Origin: Porticoccus sp963974675
GTDB lineage: Bacteria > Pseudomonadota > Gammaproteobacteria > Pseudomonadales > Porticoccaceae
Direction: 5' to 3'
DNA length: 64,000 nucleotides
Assembly: GCA_963974675.1 (NCBI GenBank)
Contig: CAXBDQ010000008.1
Coordinates: 1 to 64,000, forward strand
Numbering within the stretch: position 1 is the stretch's first letter; each line of letters opens with the position of its first letter. The position numbers and the translations under genes are program-made. The notes beneath the pieces were generated by a model. That model had not been told where the DNA came from. It saw only the letters and a list, made by a program, of their open reading frames with translations, and did not search any database. Shown here piece by piece: positions 27,173 through 35,996 of this stretch.

Positions 27173-27935
27173 TAACGACTCTACTTCGAAAACTATTATT
27201 GTGGCTCTGGTTCTTTGTGTTGTCTGTTCAGTCTTTGTGTCTACAGCCGCTGTCATGCTTCGTCCTGCGCAGCAGGCTAACAAGGACTTAGACCGTAAAA
27301 CAAATATCCTTGCTGCTGCGGGCATGTTGCAGGAAGGTGTTAGCATTGATGAGCAGTTTGCTAGCATCAGCGCCCGAGCGGTAGATATGGCCACGGGCAA
27401 GTTCACTGATGCGGTCGATGTGGCTACTTATGATCAGCGTAAGGCCTCCAAGGATCCTGCCATGTCAGATGATCTTGGCGATGCTGATATCGCCAAAATT
27501 GGTCGTCTTCCCAAATACACATTAGTGTATTTGGTAGAAGGTAAGTCAGGTATCGACAAAGTCATCCTGCCGATCAAAGGCTACGGTCTGTGGTCGACCC
27601 TGTATGGTTTTGTGGCACTAGAATCTGACCTCAATACCGTTGCCGGTCTAGGCTTTTACGAGCAGCAGGAAACTCCTGGTCTCGGTGGTGAGGTGGACAA
27701 CCCTGTTTGGAAAGCAAAGTGGATTGGCAAGAAGAGTTACGATGCTGATAATAAGCAGGCTTTGACAGTGATTAAAGGTACTGTTGATAGCAGTAGACCT
27801 GAGGCAATACACCAAATCGATGGCTTATCTGGTGCAACATTGACCAGTAGGGGTGTTGATCATCTGATTAAGTTTTGGATGGGCGAACAAGGTTTCGCTC
27901 CATTCTTGGCTAACTTGCGTGCAGGGGAGGCGTGA
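27165..27935 (+). CDS. nqrC: Na+-NQR subunit C (covalent FMN)
   Basis: A 256-residue subunit anchored by one N-terminal membrane segment (IIVALVLCVVCSVFVSTAAV), with a periplasmic FMN-binding domain. The flavinylated Thr is residue 225 in LSGATLTSRG, the same number as in Vibrio cholerae. The frame is open from 27135, but GTG 27165 is preceded by AAGGAG at 8 nt and gives the family N-terminus, so I use it. It overlaps nqrB by 8 bp. Confidence 0.95.
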   Translation: MASNDSTSKTIIVALVLCVVCSVFVSTAAVMLRPAQQANKDLDRKTNILAAAGMLQEGVSIDEQFASISARAVDMATGKFTDAVDVATYDQRKASKDPAMSDDLGDADIAKIGRLPKYTLVYLVEGKSGIDKVILPIKGYGLWSTLYGFVALESDLNTVAGLGFYEQQETPGLGGEVDNPVWKAKWIGKKSYDADNKQALTVIKGTVDSSRPEAIHQIDGLSGATLTSRGVDHLIKFWMGEQGFAPFLANLRAGEA

Positions 27936-27937
27936 TC

Positions 27938-28603
27938 ATGGCGACAAACATAAAAGAGGTATTATTTAAGCCGATCTTTAACGAGAACCCGATTGCTCTT
28001 CAAATTTTGGGTATTTGTTCGGCTCTAGCGGTGACGTCCAGTTTAAAAGTGACTGTAGTGATGTGTATTGCTCTGACACTGGTAACGGCATTTTCAAGTA
28101 TGTTGATCTCTCTGATCCGTCATCAAATTCCGGGTAGTATTCGGATTATTGTACAAATGACCATTATTGCTTCGGTCGTTATTGTTGTGGATCAAATTCT
28201 TAAAGCTGTAGCTTATGATATTAGTAAGCAGCTTTCAGTGTTTGTAGGTCTTATTATTACCAACTGTATTGTTATGGGCCGTGCGGAAGGCTATGCGATG
28301 AAAAATCCGCCCGTAGCCAGCTTCCTTGATGGGATCGGTAACGGATTGGGTTATAGCGTAATGTTATTGATACTCGCCTTTATTCGTGAGCTGTTTGGTG
28401 CCGGTAAACTGTTTGGGGTTGAGATTTTAAGTGTTGTTAGTAATGGCGGCTGGTATGTTCCTAATGGTCTTCTACTGCTACCACCCAGTGCTTTCTTCCT
28501 GATTGGACTGATCATTTGGGCACTGCGTACTTGGAAAAAATCTCAGGTGGAGGCGCCAGACTTTAAGATCGCGCCTAATTCATCTGAAGGGGAGGTTGCC
28601 TGA
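27938..28603 (+). CDS. nqrD: Na+-NQR subunit D
   Basis: A 221-residue integral membrane subunit with six membrane helices, homologous to NqrE and RnfA/E; the pair holds an iron site at the membrane centre in known structures. The motif LIITNCIVMGRAEGYAMKNP contains the conserved Cys. GTG 27932 sits only 1 nt after the GGGGAGG ribosome site, so the ATG at 27938, 7 nt after it, is the true start. The stop overlaps the nqrE start (TGATG). Confidence 0.95.
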   Translation: MATNIKEVLFKPIFNENPIALQILGICSALAVTSSLKVTVVMCIALTLVTAFSSMLISLIRHQIPGSIRIIVQMTIIASVVIVVDQILKAVAYDISKQLSVFVGLIITNCIVMGRAEGYAMKNPPVASFLDGIGNGLGYSVMLLILAFIRELFGAGKLFGVEILSVVSNGGWYVPNGLLLLPPSAFFLIGLIIWALRTWKKSQVEAPDFKIAPNSSEGEVA

Positions 28604-29220
28604 TGGAACATTATTTGAGTCTGTTTGTTCGTTCTGTCTTCATTGAAAATATGGCTCTGTCTTTCTTTCTAGGAATGTGTACTTTTTTGGCTATTTCCAA
28701 GAAAATTCAGGCAGCCATTGGTTTGGGGATTGCTGTGATAGTGGTGTTAGTTATTACTGTCCCAGCCAACAACTTAATTTATACCTACTTGCTGTCTGAA
28801 GGTGCACTAACCTGGACTGGTATTGAAGGTATGGAAACTGTAGATCTTAGCTTTCTAGGTTTGCTCAGCTACATTGGTGTGATTGCTGCTATTGTGCAGA
28901 TCATGGAGATGTTCCTAGATAAATTCGTACCGGTGCTCTACAACGCCTTGGGTGTGTTTCTACCTTTGATTACAGTGAACTGCGCGATTATGGGTGCTGC
29001 ATTGTTTATGGTGGAGCGTGATTACGACTTTGCTGAAAGCACGGTATATGGCTTGGGTGCTGGTGTTGGTTGGGCATTTGCAATTGTGGCTCTTGCTGGT
29101 ATTCGCGAAAAGCTTAAATACAGTGATGTGCCTGCTGGCCTGCAAGGGCTGGGTATTACCTTTATCACTGTTGGTCTGATGTCGATGGGCTTTATGTCCT
29201 TCGGCGGCATCGATCTGTAA
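28603..29220 (+). CDS. nqrE: Na+-NQR subunit E
   Basis: A 205-residue integral membrane subunit, inverted homologue of NqrD. The conserved Cys lies in LPLITVNCAIMGAALF. It starts at an ATG sharing one base with the nqrD stop, with GGGGAGG 7 nt upstream, so translation is coupled. The end GFMSFGGIDL is typical. Confidence 0.96.
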   Translation: MEHYLSLFVRSVFIENMALSFFLGMCTFLAISKKIQAAIGLGIAVIVVLVITVPANNLIYTYLLSEGALTWTGIEGMETVDLSFLGLLSYIGVIAAIVQIMEMFLDKFVPVLYNALGVFLPLITVNCAIMGAALFMVERDYDFAESTVYGLGAGVGWAFAIVALAGIREKLKYSDVPAGLQGLGITFITVGLMSMGFMSFGGIDL

Positions 29221-29241
29221 TCGGCGAGGAGAAGATAGATA

Positions 29242-30465
29242 ATGAGTCTGGAAATCATACTCGGTGTTGGAATGTTCACAGTGGTTGTTCTGGCGCTGGT
29301 GGCATTTATCCTTGCTGCGCGAGCGAGACTGGTTAGCACCGGCAACATCACCATCGATATTAATGGTGAAAAAACAATTACAGTCCCTGCCGGTGACAAA
29401 CTATTGTTAACACTGTCGAATGCGGGTTTGTTTCTGCCTTCTGCCTGTGGTGGTGGTGGTAGCTGCGCTCAATGTAAATGTATTGTGACTGAAGGGGGCG
29501 GCTCTATGCTGCCAACTGAAGAAGCTCACTTTACCAAGCGTGAGGCAAAGGAAGGCTGGCGTTTGTCCTGTCAGACTCCGGTTAAGCAGGATATGAAAGT
29601 TGAAGTGCCTGAAGATGTCTTTGGTGTTAAACAGTGGGTGTGTACTGTTGATTCTAATCCAAACGTGGCCACTTTTATTAAGGAGCTTACCTTAAGGCTA
29701 CCTGAAGGTGAAAATGTTGACTTCCGTGCTGGTGGTTATGTACAGCTGGAATGTCCGCCACACCACGTTAAATACAGTGATTTCGATATTGAAGAAGAAT
29801 ATCGTGGCGATTGGGAGCGTTTTGGTTTCTTCGAACATGAATCTATTGTGAAAGAGTCCGTAATCCGTGCCTACTCTATGGCGAACTATCCTGAAGAGAA
29901 GGGTGTTGTTAAGTTCAATATTCGTTGTGCAACACCGCCTCCAGGCTCACATGGTATTCCGCCCGGCATTATGTCTTCCTGGGCCTTTAATTTGAAACCC
30001 GGTGATAAAGTCTCTGTATTTGGTCCATTCGGTGAGTTCTTTGCCAAGGATACCGATAATGAAATGGTGTTCATTGGTGGCGGGGCTGGTATGGCACCTA
30101 TGCGCTCACACATTTTTGATCAATTACGTCGCCTGCATAGCACGCGTAAGATTACGTTTTGGTACGGTGCCCGCTCCATGCGTGAGTGTTTCTACAATGA
30201 AGAATATGATGAATTAGCCACTGAAAATGAAAATTTTGATTGGTACTTGGCACTGTCTGATCCTCAACCAGAAGATAATTGGACTGGACTGCAAGGCTTT
30301 ATTCATCAGGTTCTTTACGATAATTATTTGAAGGATCATCCTGCACCAGAAGATTGTGAGTATTACATGTGTGGGCCTCCCATGATGAATGCTGCCGTGA
30401 TCAAGATGTTGGTTGATCTCGGAGTTGAGAGGGATAACATCTTCCTCGATGACTTTGGTGGATAG
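29242..30465 (+). CDS. nqrF: Na+-NQR subunit F (NADH dehydrogenase subunit)
   Basis: Takes electrons from NADH through FAD to a [2Fe-2S] cluster. It has 407 residues: one N-terminal membrane helix (about 4-26), a ferredoxin domain with Cys69, Cys75, Cys78 and Cys110 (CGGGGSCAQC, LSCQTP), an FAD domain with RAYSMANYP, and an NADH domain with GGGAGMAPMRSHI and the C-terminal CGPPMM and DDFGG. All cofactor residues are present. A strong terminator begins 43 nt after its stop. Confidence 0.97.
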   Translation: MSLEIILGVGMFTVVVLALVAFILAARARLVSTGNITIDINGEKTITVPAGDKLLLTLSNAGLFLPSACGGGGSCAQCKCIVTEGGGSMLPTEEAHFTKREAKEGWRLSCQTPVKQDMKVEVPEDVFGVKQWVCTVDSNPNVATFIKELTLRLPEGENVDFRAGGYVQLECPPHHVKYSDFDIEEEYRGDWERFGFFEHESIVKESVIRAYSMANYPEEKGVVKFNIRCATPPPGSHGIPPGIMSSWAFNLKPGDKVSVFGPFGEFFAKDTDNEMVFIGGGAGMAPMRSHIFDQLRRLHSTRKITFWYGARSMRECFYNEEYDELATENENFDWYLALSDPQPEDNWTGLQGFIHQVLYDNYLKDHPAPEDCEYYMCGPPMMNAAVIKMLVDLGVERDNIFLDDFGG

Positions 30466-30478
30466 CGAGCAATAACGA

Positions 30479-31561
30479 ATGGGGATTAAACCTAATAAAA
30501 AAATAATAAAAACGGGGCCTAGAGCCTCGTTTTTGTTTGCCTGTATTCGTTGTTTCAGATTTACCATTTCTATTGGGCTGCTTTTAGCATTGCTTCAAGG
30601 GTGTACAGAAAAGTCTGATCAGCAGGTCTTCAGTGGTATGACGATGGGTACCAGTTATCAGGTAAAAATTGTACCGGGTGATGTCTCTGTAGATGAAAAT
30701 CTTGGTGATCAAATTGATCACCAATTACAATCTCTTGATAAGTTATTTACAACGTATAACAAAACCTCAGAGCTGATGATATTTAATCAGTCTGCAATCA
30801 ATGTGTCTCAGGCTATATCTCAGGAGATGGTTGAGGTGTTGGGTATCGCTCAGGAGGTTTTTATACTGACTCATGGCGCTTTTGACCCCACAGTCGGACC
30901 ATTGGTTAATTTGTGGGGTTTTGGGCCTAAAGATACTCATGACGGTGTCCCTACATCTGACATAATAGCTCCCCTTGTCTTATCTATTGGTTTTAACCAT
31001 CTTTTGTTAGATAAAAAAAATCAGATGGCCACTCGTCAGAAAGATATACAGCTGGACTTGTCTGCTGTTGCAAAGGGTTACGCTGCGGATGCTGTTGCCA
31101 AATTGTTAACTTCAAAAGGGCTGGAAAACCACTTGGTCGAAGTGGGTGGCGAATTACGTGCGAATGGTCATAAGAGTAATGGGCAGCCCTGGCGTGTAGC
31201 CATTGAGCAGCCATCACTGTATCAGGGTGGTATTCAGCAGGCTATTTCACTCGAAAATATTGCGGTTGCAACCTCGGGTGATTATCGTAATTATTTTGAA
31301 AAAAATGGGAAACGTTATTCGCATACTATTGACCCAAGAACGGGTTACCCTCTTAATCACAGTTTGGCTTCAGTGACGGTCATTGCCAAAACTGCAGCAC
31401 GGGCTGATGCCTTAGCCACGGCTATGATGGTGTTGGGGCTTGAAGAGAGCTTGCTTTTAGCGGAAGAAAATAATATTGCTATCTATATACTGATTAAACA
31501 AGGTGAGGGTTTTAAGGTGCAATATTCTTCTGCTTTTACCCCTTATCTTTCTGGAGACTAA
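30479..31561 (+). CDS. apbE: FAD:protein FMN transferase ApbE
   Basis: Attaches FMN from FAD to Thr of NqrB and NqrC. The 360-residue frame encodes a lipoprotein: hydrophobic LLLALLQGC with the lipid Cys, then the mature domain opening SGMTMGTSYQVKIV, GAFDPTVGPLVNLWGFGP, DLSAVAKGYAADAVA and VEVGGELRANG, and the C-terminal SHTIDPRTGYPL. The ATG at 30479 has no clear ribosome site and the first 18 codons cover a terminator hairpin; a TTG at 30533 would give a normal 20-residue signal peptide. The true start is therefore open. The maturation gene nqrM follows 3 nt later. Confidence 0.93.
   Translation: MGIKPNKKIIKTGPRASFLFACIRCFRFTISIGLLLALLQGCTEKSDQQVFSGMTMGTSYQVKIVPGDVSVDENLGDQIDHQLQSLDKLFTTYNKTSELMIFNQSAINVSQAISQEMVEVLGIAQEVFILTHGAFDPTVGPLVNLWGFGPKDTHDGVPTSDIIAPLVLSIGFNHLLLDKKNQMATRQKDIQLDLSAVAKGYAADAVAKLLTSKGLENHLVEVGGELRANGHKSNGQPWRVAIEQPSLYQGGIQQAISLENIAVATSGDYRNYFEKNGKRYSHTIDPRTGYPLNHSLASVTVIAKTAARADALATAMMVLGLEESLLLAEENNIAIYILIKQGEGFKVQYSSAFTPYLSGD
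30508..30538 (+). terminator. Intrinsic terminator of the nqr operon, inside the apbE frame
   Basis: AAAAACGGGGC, loop CTAGA, GCCTCGTTTTT forms an 11-bp stem with one G-U pair, followed by TTTTTGTTT. It fits the end of nqrABCDEF but lies within codons 10-20 of the longest apbE frame, so it either separates apbE from nqr or acts as an attenuator. Confidence 0.8.
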
Positions 31562-31564
31562 ACT

Positions 31565-31834
31565 GTGTTGGAGTTAATTCTGGCTTTTGTTGTGTTAGTG
31601 CTGATTATGGTGGGCATGGCAATTGGCGTGATTATGGGTAGAAAGCCTCTTAAAGGCTCTTGTGGTGGTGTTGGTGCAGCCTTGGGAGAGAAGGATTACA
31701 CCTGCGATTTATGTGGTGATGATCCGAAGAAGTGTGAAGAAATCTCTCAAGAGAGTACTGAGTCTGATAAGCAAAATAAGGCGGGTGACCTAGCTTATAA
31801 TGCAGCTTCTCGTCTTCCCAGAATGAACAAGTAA
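31565..31834 (+). CDS. nqrM: Na+-NQR maturation protein NqrM
   Basis: A small protein needed to mature Na+-NQR, thought to deliver iron to the NqrD/NqrE site. It has 89 residues: one membrane helix (about 3-24), then a Cys-rich tail with Cys33, Cys47, Cys50 and Cys57 (KGSCGG, CDLCGDDPKKC). It starts at GTG with GGAG 8 nt upstream, 3 nt after apbE, so the two are co-translated. Confidence 0.93.
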   Translation: MLELILAFVVLVLIMVGMAIGVIMGRKPLKGSCGGVGAALGEKDYTCDLCGDDPKKCEEISQESTESDKQNKAGDLAYNAASRLPRMNK

Positions 31835-31882
31835 ACCACACCTCATAACAACAGTACTTAAATTATCTTCCTCCGTTGTTTT

Positions 31883-33460
31883 TTATATATTGAGTACATC
31901 AACAAATAATGTAAGTCGTTGACCGGGTTTGATGTATTTTTTCGGGTTGAGTTTATTCCAAGTAAGAATATCGCTAATTTTGATGTCAAACTTACTGGCT
32001 ATGCGGGAGAGGGAGTCGCCATGGCGTACTTTGTATTTTAGTTTTCTGATACTGGCAGTATTAGCTGTATTTCCACTAGCCTGAACCTTCAGTTGTTGCC
32101 CCAGTTTAAGTGGGGACTTAACATCCAAATTATTCCATCTGGCAATATTTCGAATAGAAACTTTCTGGTTTTTAGCGATTTTCCACAATGAGTCGCCGTT
32201 TTTAACCGTATAAATATTCACAGCGCCGGCGGTTGGGCTATCAAATCCAGTTCCTGGTATTTTTAGCTTTTGCCCCACTCGGAGAAAGTCACTTCGTAGG
32301 TCATTTTTATTGCGTAAGTGTTGGGTCAGCACCTGGTGGCGTTGTGCAATACTTGAAAGGGTGTCGCCGGACTTCACCTGATACTGTTTGATGGGTGTCC
32401 ATTGACCCCTTGGGGTGTTGGCCAGTGCGGTTCTGAATATGTCGACACTTTGGACGGGTAATAGAAGTTGCTGTGGGCCTTCCGGGTGTGTAACCCAGCG
32501 ATTGTAACCAGCATTAAGATTATGAATTTCATCAGCTTCTATCCCAGCCATTTTTGCTGCTCTGGTGAGGTCTATCTGTTCTGGAACCTCAATACGGGTA
32601 AAGTAAGGTTGGTTCACAAGGCTGGGGAGGTTCACACCATGCTTTTCTGGGTTGGCAATAATTCGAGAAATGGCGAGTAACTGTGGGACATAGGCCCGTG
32701 TTTCTTTCGGTAAGCTTAGGGACCAAAAGTCTGTAGGTTTACCCTTTCTTTTGTTCTTTTTGATAGCTCTTTTAACGGTACCTTCACCGGAATTGTAGGC
32801 AGCCAGTGCTAACAGCCAGTCACCATCAAAATAGTTGTGTAAATATGTCAGGTAACTGATTGCGGCCTCTGTAGAAGCTACAGGGTCGCGTCGGCCGTCA
32901 TACCACCAGTCCCGTTGCAAGCCGAACCGTTTGCCAGTGCCGGGAATAAATTGCCATAGTCCTGATGCGTGGCTGTGGGAATAAGCAAGGGGGTCGTAGG
33001 CGCTTTCCACTGCTGGCAGCATTGCCAGCTCTAGGGGCATATTATTGGCCTCCAGCTCGCCAATAATATGATAGAGATAGCGCTGGCCTCTTTGTGTGAT
33101 TAGATCGATATAGCTTTGGCTGTTTTTGTACCAGGTGACCTGTTTTTCAATGCCTGGATTGCTGTAGTGTTCTTGGAGCGTCATGCCTTGACGTAGACGA
33201 ACCCACAAATCCTTTGTGGCTTCGAAACCCTGTCGCTCTATGGCAGAGACGGTTTTTTCTCGGGTCGATTTCGTATGCTTGCGAGCTATTTTTTTCTTAG
33301 TAACTAGCTTTTGTGTTACTTGAGACTCTTTGTTTGTGGCAGGCGGGTTGTCAATTAGAGCTTTAGGGGCTGGCTGATGTGGTGGCTGTGGAGTGGTTTG
33401 GGTGCATCCTGAAAGAAAAGTAATCATTAGCATGAGAAAAATAAGCGTTTTGATATGCAT
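31883..33460 (-). CDS. mltD: Membrane-bound lytic murein transglycosylase D
   Basis: A 525-residue outer-membrane lipoprotein (lipid Cys19 in MITFLSGC) that cuts peptidoglycan glycan strands. A Lys/Thr-rich linker (about 30-75) precedes the SLT domain with catalytic Glu in LPAVESAYDPLAYSHSHASG and GLWQFIPGTGKRFGL. Three LysM repeats follow near the end (YQVKSGDTLSSIA, YTVKNGDSLWKIA, YKVRHGDSLSRIA). It is transcribed leftward, 200 bp after gloB, and converges on nqrM with about 48 bp between. Confidence 0.95.
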   Translation of the reverse strand: MHIKTLIFLMLMITFLSGCTQTTPQPPHQPAPKALIDNPPATNKESQVTQKLVTKKKIARKHTKSTREKTVSAIERQGFEATKDLWVRLRQGMTLQEHYSNPGIEKQVTWYKNSQSYIDLITQRGQRYLYHIIGELEANNMPLELAMLPAVESAYDPLAYSHSHASGLWQFIPGTGKRFGLQRDWWYDGRRDPVASTEAAISYLTYLHNYFDGDWLLALAAYNSGEGTVKRAIKKNKRKGKPTDFWSLSLPKETRAYVPQLLAISRIIANPEKHGVNLPSLVNQPYFTRIEVPEQIDLTRAAKMAGIEADEIHNLNAGYNRWVTHPEGPQQLLLPVQSVDIFRTALANTPRGQWTPIKQYQVKSGDTLSSIAQRHQVLTQHLRNKNDLRSDFLRVGQKLKIPGTGFDSPTAGAVNIYTVKNGDSLWKIAKNQKVSIRNIARWNNLDVKSPLKLGQQLKVQASGNTANTASIRKLKYKVRHGDSLSRIASKFDIKISDILTWNKLNPKKYIKPGQRLTLFVDVLNI

Positions 33461-33661
33461 GGTGATTACGACTCTTATGGTGTGTGGCCTAAATTAGTAC
33501 AAGACAAATCCGGATCGAATTGTAACGGTCTGTGCCATTGGGATCAATTTAGACAGTTCTGGTAAAAGACTGCTGTGACAGAGTGAACAGTTTTTTGTAT
33601 GAATTTTGTTGCCCTCAGCTAATGTGGAGCGCATCAAAGACTGTAGGGGGTGAATGGTTCG

Positions 33662-34429
33662 CTAGAAACAGTCTTTCCAGCGACGGATAGCAGCAAATAC
33701 TTCAGTCTCTGAAGGAAGAGCTTGGTTGCTATGTCGTCTAGCAGCTTCTTGAATACTCTGGTGCCCTGTTCGCAGAAAAGGATTGGTCGCAAGTTCTTTC
33801 GATAGTGCTGAGGGTATCGTCGGCTTATTTTGCTGACGTAGTTCTCCTATTTCTATAGCACGTTGCTGTAAAACTTCGTTGTCTGGCTCTACCTCGAGGG
33901 CAAAGCGGGTATTAGCTTCTGTGTATTCATGGGCACAATAGATCTTTGTGTCAGCAGGTAAAGAGGCTAATCGTGATAGAGAGTGCCACATTTGATCTGG
34001 CGTTCCCTCGAATAGCCGACCACAGCCATTGGAAAAAAGTGTATCTCCGCAAAAGACCAAGGACTCGCTCGCTGAAAAGTAGGCAATGTGATCCAGCGTG
34101 TGTCCTGGAATACTGATCACTTGAAAAGTTTGGTCCGCAATATTGAGTAAATCCCCATCCTTCATGATTGTTGTGGCTTGAGGTATCCCTTCTGGAGCAT
34201 AAACGGGTACGGAATACTCCCTGAGTAATTGATCTATCCCCCCTACGTGATCTGCGTGATGGTGTGTGATCAGTATGCCTTTCAATGAAAGCTCTAATCG
34301 ATGGAGTGTTTCCAATACAGGTGTGGCATCTCCTGGGTCTACCACATAGGCCTGATTTTCACCCTGCGAATGAAACAACCAGATATAATTATCTGTAAAG
34401 GCAGGAATTGTATGGACAATCAGGGGCAT
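33662..34429 (-). CDS. gloB: Hydroxyacylglutathione hydrolase (glyoxalase II)
   Basis: Hydrolyses S-lactoylglutathione to lactate and glutathione, the second step of methylglyoxal detoxification. It has 255 residues with a metallo-beta-lactamase fold; the metal-binding motif is THHHADHVGG, then SIPGHTLDHI, GDTLFSNGCGRLFEG and YCAHEYTEAN. The C-terminal helical domain for glutathione is present. It is divergent from the methyltransferase gene, with 159 bp between that must carry both promoters. Confidence 0.95.
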   Translation of the reverse strand: MPLIVHTIPAFTDNYIWLFHSQGENQAYVVDPGDATPVLETLHRLELSLKGILITHHHADHVGGIDQLLREYSVPVYAPEGIPQATTIMKDGDLLNIADQTFQVISIPGHTLDHIAYFSASESLVFCGDTLFSNGCGRLFEGTPDQMWHSLSRLASLPADTKIYCAHEYTEANTRFALEVEPDNEVLQQRAIEIGELRQQNKPTIPSALSKELATNPFLRTGHQSIQEAARRHSNQALPSETEVFAAIRRWKDCF

Positions 34430-34588
34430 ATTAGATTCCAGTAGTTTTCGCTGTGGATAATACTCATAATAAACTAATCAGCCCGTGGAGCATAAACGGT
34501 AAGGCGTGGTTGGTGTTTGGTTAGTTGCTCTAAGAGCAGTGGCGTAAAATGATTAATATAACTTTTTTGAAAAAAGTGCGGTTAAAGC

Positions 34589-35497
34589 ATGGGTAATATA
34601 GTTCGTGCAGTTAAGGAATACTTGGACACAAAACATCGGATCGCCCCACTGTCATGTTCTCAGGTGTCTATTGAGGCTTGGTTTGAGACGCAATATGGCC
34701 AATATCTTCTAAACCAGGAGCATCAGGGGCTACGACATGTAATGCCTGATCTAGGTGCCCACAGAATGATGTATTTGGGTGTGACGCCACAACGGTTATT
34801 ACCCGGTGAATTTAACCATTTACATAGTTTCTCTATTGGATCCTCGAGTGATAGAGTCGGTGATACCGCTGTTATTGCTGATTTTGATGAGCTGCCGCTA
34901 CCCTCAGAAACTGTTGACACTGTATTACTTCATCATGCGCTTGAATTTTCTGTATTTCCCCATGAAGTTCTAAAGGAAGCCGCCAGAGTATTGAAACCTT
35001 GCGGGCATATGGCGCTGGTGGTGTTAAACCCAATGAGTATGTTTGGTTTAGTAAAGTGGCCAGCTCGGTTGGTTTCATCACACGCCGTATGGCGTCACCA
35101 TAGCTTACGCTATGGACGGATATTAGATTGGCTGAGACTGTTGAATATACAACCCATTAAAGCTGTTTCAGGCGGGTTTTTCTGGCCGGCTCGAGGCTCA
35201 ACAACGGGTGGCCTTGGAGAATGGCGTACTGGTGAAGGTTGTAAAGACGGGTTAATGGATCGATTAGGTCAAAGATACAGTTCGCCCTTTGGTGCTTACT
35301 ATATCCTCGTCGCAAGAAAGTATGTGGTTCGCCCCACATTTTCCGGACCCAGCAAATGGAAGGCTATTCGTATACCCGTTGCGTCTGCTGTGAAAAATAA
35401 TGGGGTCAATAAAACGCAATTGGTTGAAGACAGCGTGTCAGAAAATAATTTGTCAGAGAAAACGTTGATTAAAGAGAGAATGTTGGGAGAAAAATAA
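34589..35497 (+). CDS. SAM-dependent methyltransferase (class I, type 11)
   Basis: A 302-residue protein with a methyltransferase-11-like core at about 50-200: DFDELPLPSETVDTVLLHHA and EVLKEAARVLKPCGHMALVV are the motif II/III regions. The glycine-rich motif I is degenerate. After residue 205 there is a basic and then Asn/Ser-rich tail, likely flexible. The substrate is unknown. Its stop codon abuts the rnhA TTG start, so the two are co-translated, a pairing also present, from memory, in Pseudomonas. Confidence 0.82.
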   Translation: MGNIVRAVKEYLDTKHRIAPLSCSQVSIEAWFETQYGQYLLNQEHQGLRHVMPDLGAHRMMYLGVTPQRLLPGEFNHLHSFSIGSSSDRVGDTAVIADFDELPLPSETVDTVLLHHALEFSVFPHEVLKEAARVLKPCGHMALVVLNPMSMFGLVKWPARLVSSHAVWRHHSLRYGRILDWLRLLNIQPIKAVSGGFFWPARGSTTGGLGEWRTGEGCKDGLMDRLGQRYSSPFGAYYILVARKYVVRPTFSGPSKWKAIRIPVASAVKNNGVNKTQLVEDSVSENNLSEKTLIKERMLGEK

Positions 35498-35929
35498 TTG
35501 AAGGAAGTAGAAATTTTTACTGATGGCGCATGTCGGGGAAATCCTGGTCCGGGCGGCTGGGGTGCACTATTACGATTCGGTGATAAAGAAAAATCAATCT
35601 TTGGTGGTGAAGGCGAAACGACTAATAACCGTATGGAGTTAACGGCAGCAATAGAGGCGTTAGCAGAATTAAAGGGAGCAACCAAAGTGGTCTTGACCAC
35701 AGATTCTGAGTATGTGCGTCAGGGTATCACCAGCTGGTTAGAAAACTGGAAAAAGCGTGGGTGGAAAACCGCTAGTAGAAAATCCGTAAAAAATGTGGAT
35801 TTGTGGCAGCGTTTGGAGGCAGAGGCAGAGCGTCACGAAGTGGAATGGAGGTGGGTTAAAGGCCATAGTGGTCATCGTGAGAATGAAATCGCTGATCAAT
35901 TGGCTAATCGCGGTATCGATGAATTATAA
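35498..35929 (+). CDS. rnhA: Ribonuclease HI
   Basis: Degrades RNA in RNA-DNA hybrids. It has 143 residues. The active-site acids are Asp in FTDGACRGNPGPGGWG, Glu in NRMELTAAIEAL, Asp in LTTDSEYV, and Asp in NEIADQLANRG, with the preceding VKGHSGH His loop. The basic handle (NWKKRGWKTASRK) is present. It starts at TTG, immediately after the methyltransferase stop, with GGGAGA 7 nt upstream. Confidence 0.96.
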   Translation: MKEVEIFTDGACRGNPGPGGWGALLRFGDKEKSIFGGEGETTNNRMELTAAIEALAELKGATKVVLTTDSEYVRQGITSWLENWKKRGWKTASRKSVKNVDLWQRLEAEAERHEVEWRWVKGHSGHRENEIADQLANRGIDEL

Positions 35930-35996
35930 ACAATGCCTTACTAGTAAAAATTTTTGCTAATAAAGACTGATTTTCACCCATAGAGATACCAGAACC

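Noticed and set aside
33573..33590. CTGT...ACAG resembling a LexA box upstream of mltD
   Set aside because: The spacer is 10 nt instead of 8, and mltD is not an SOS gene.
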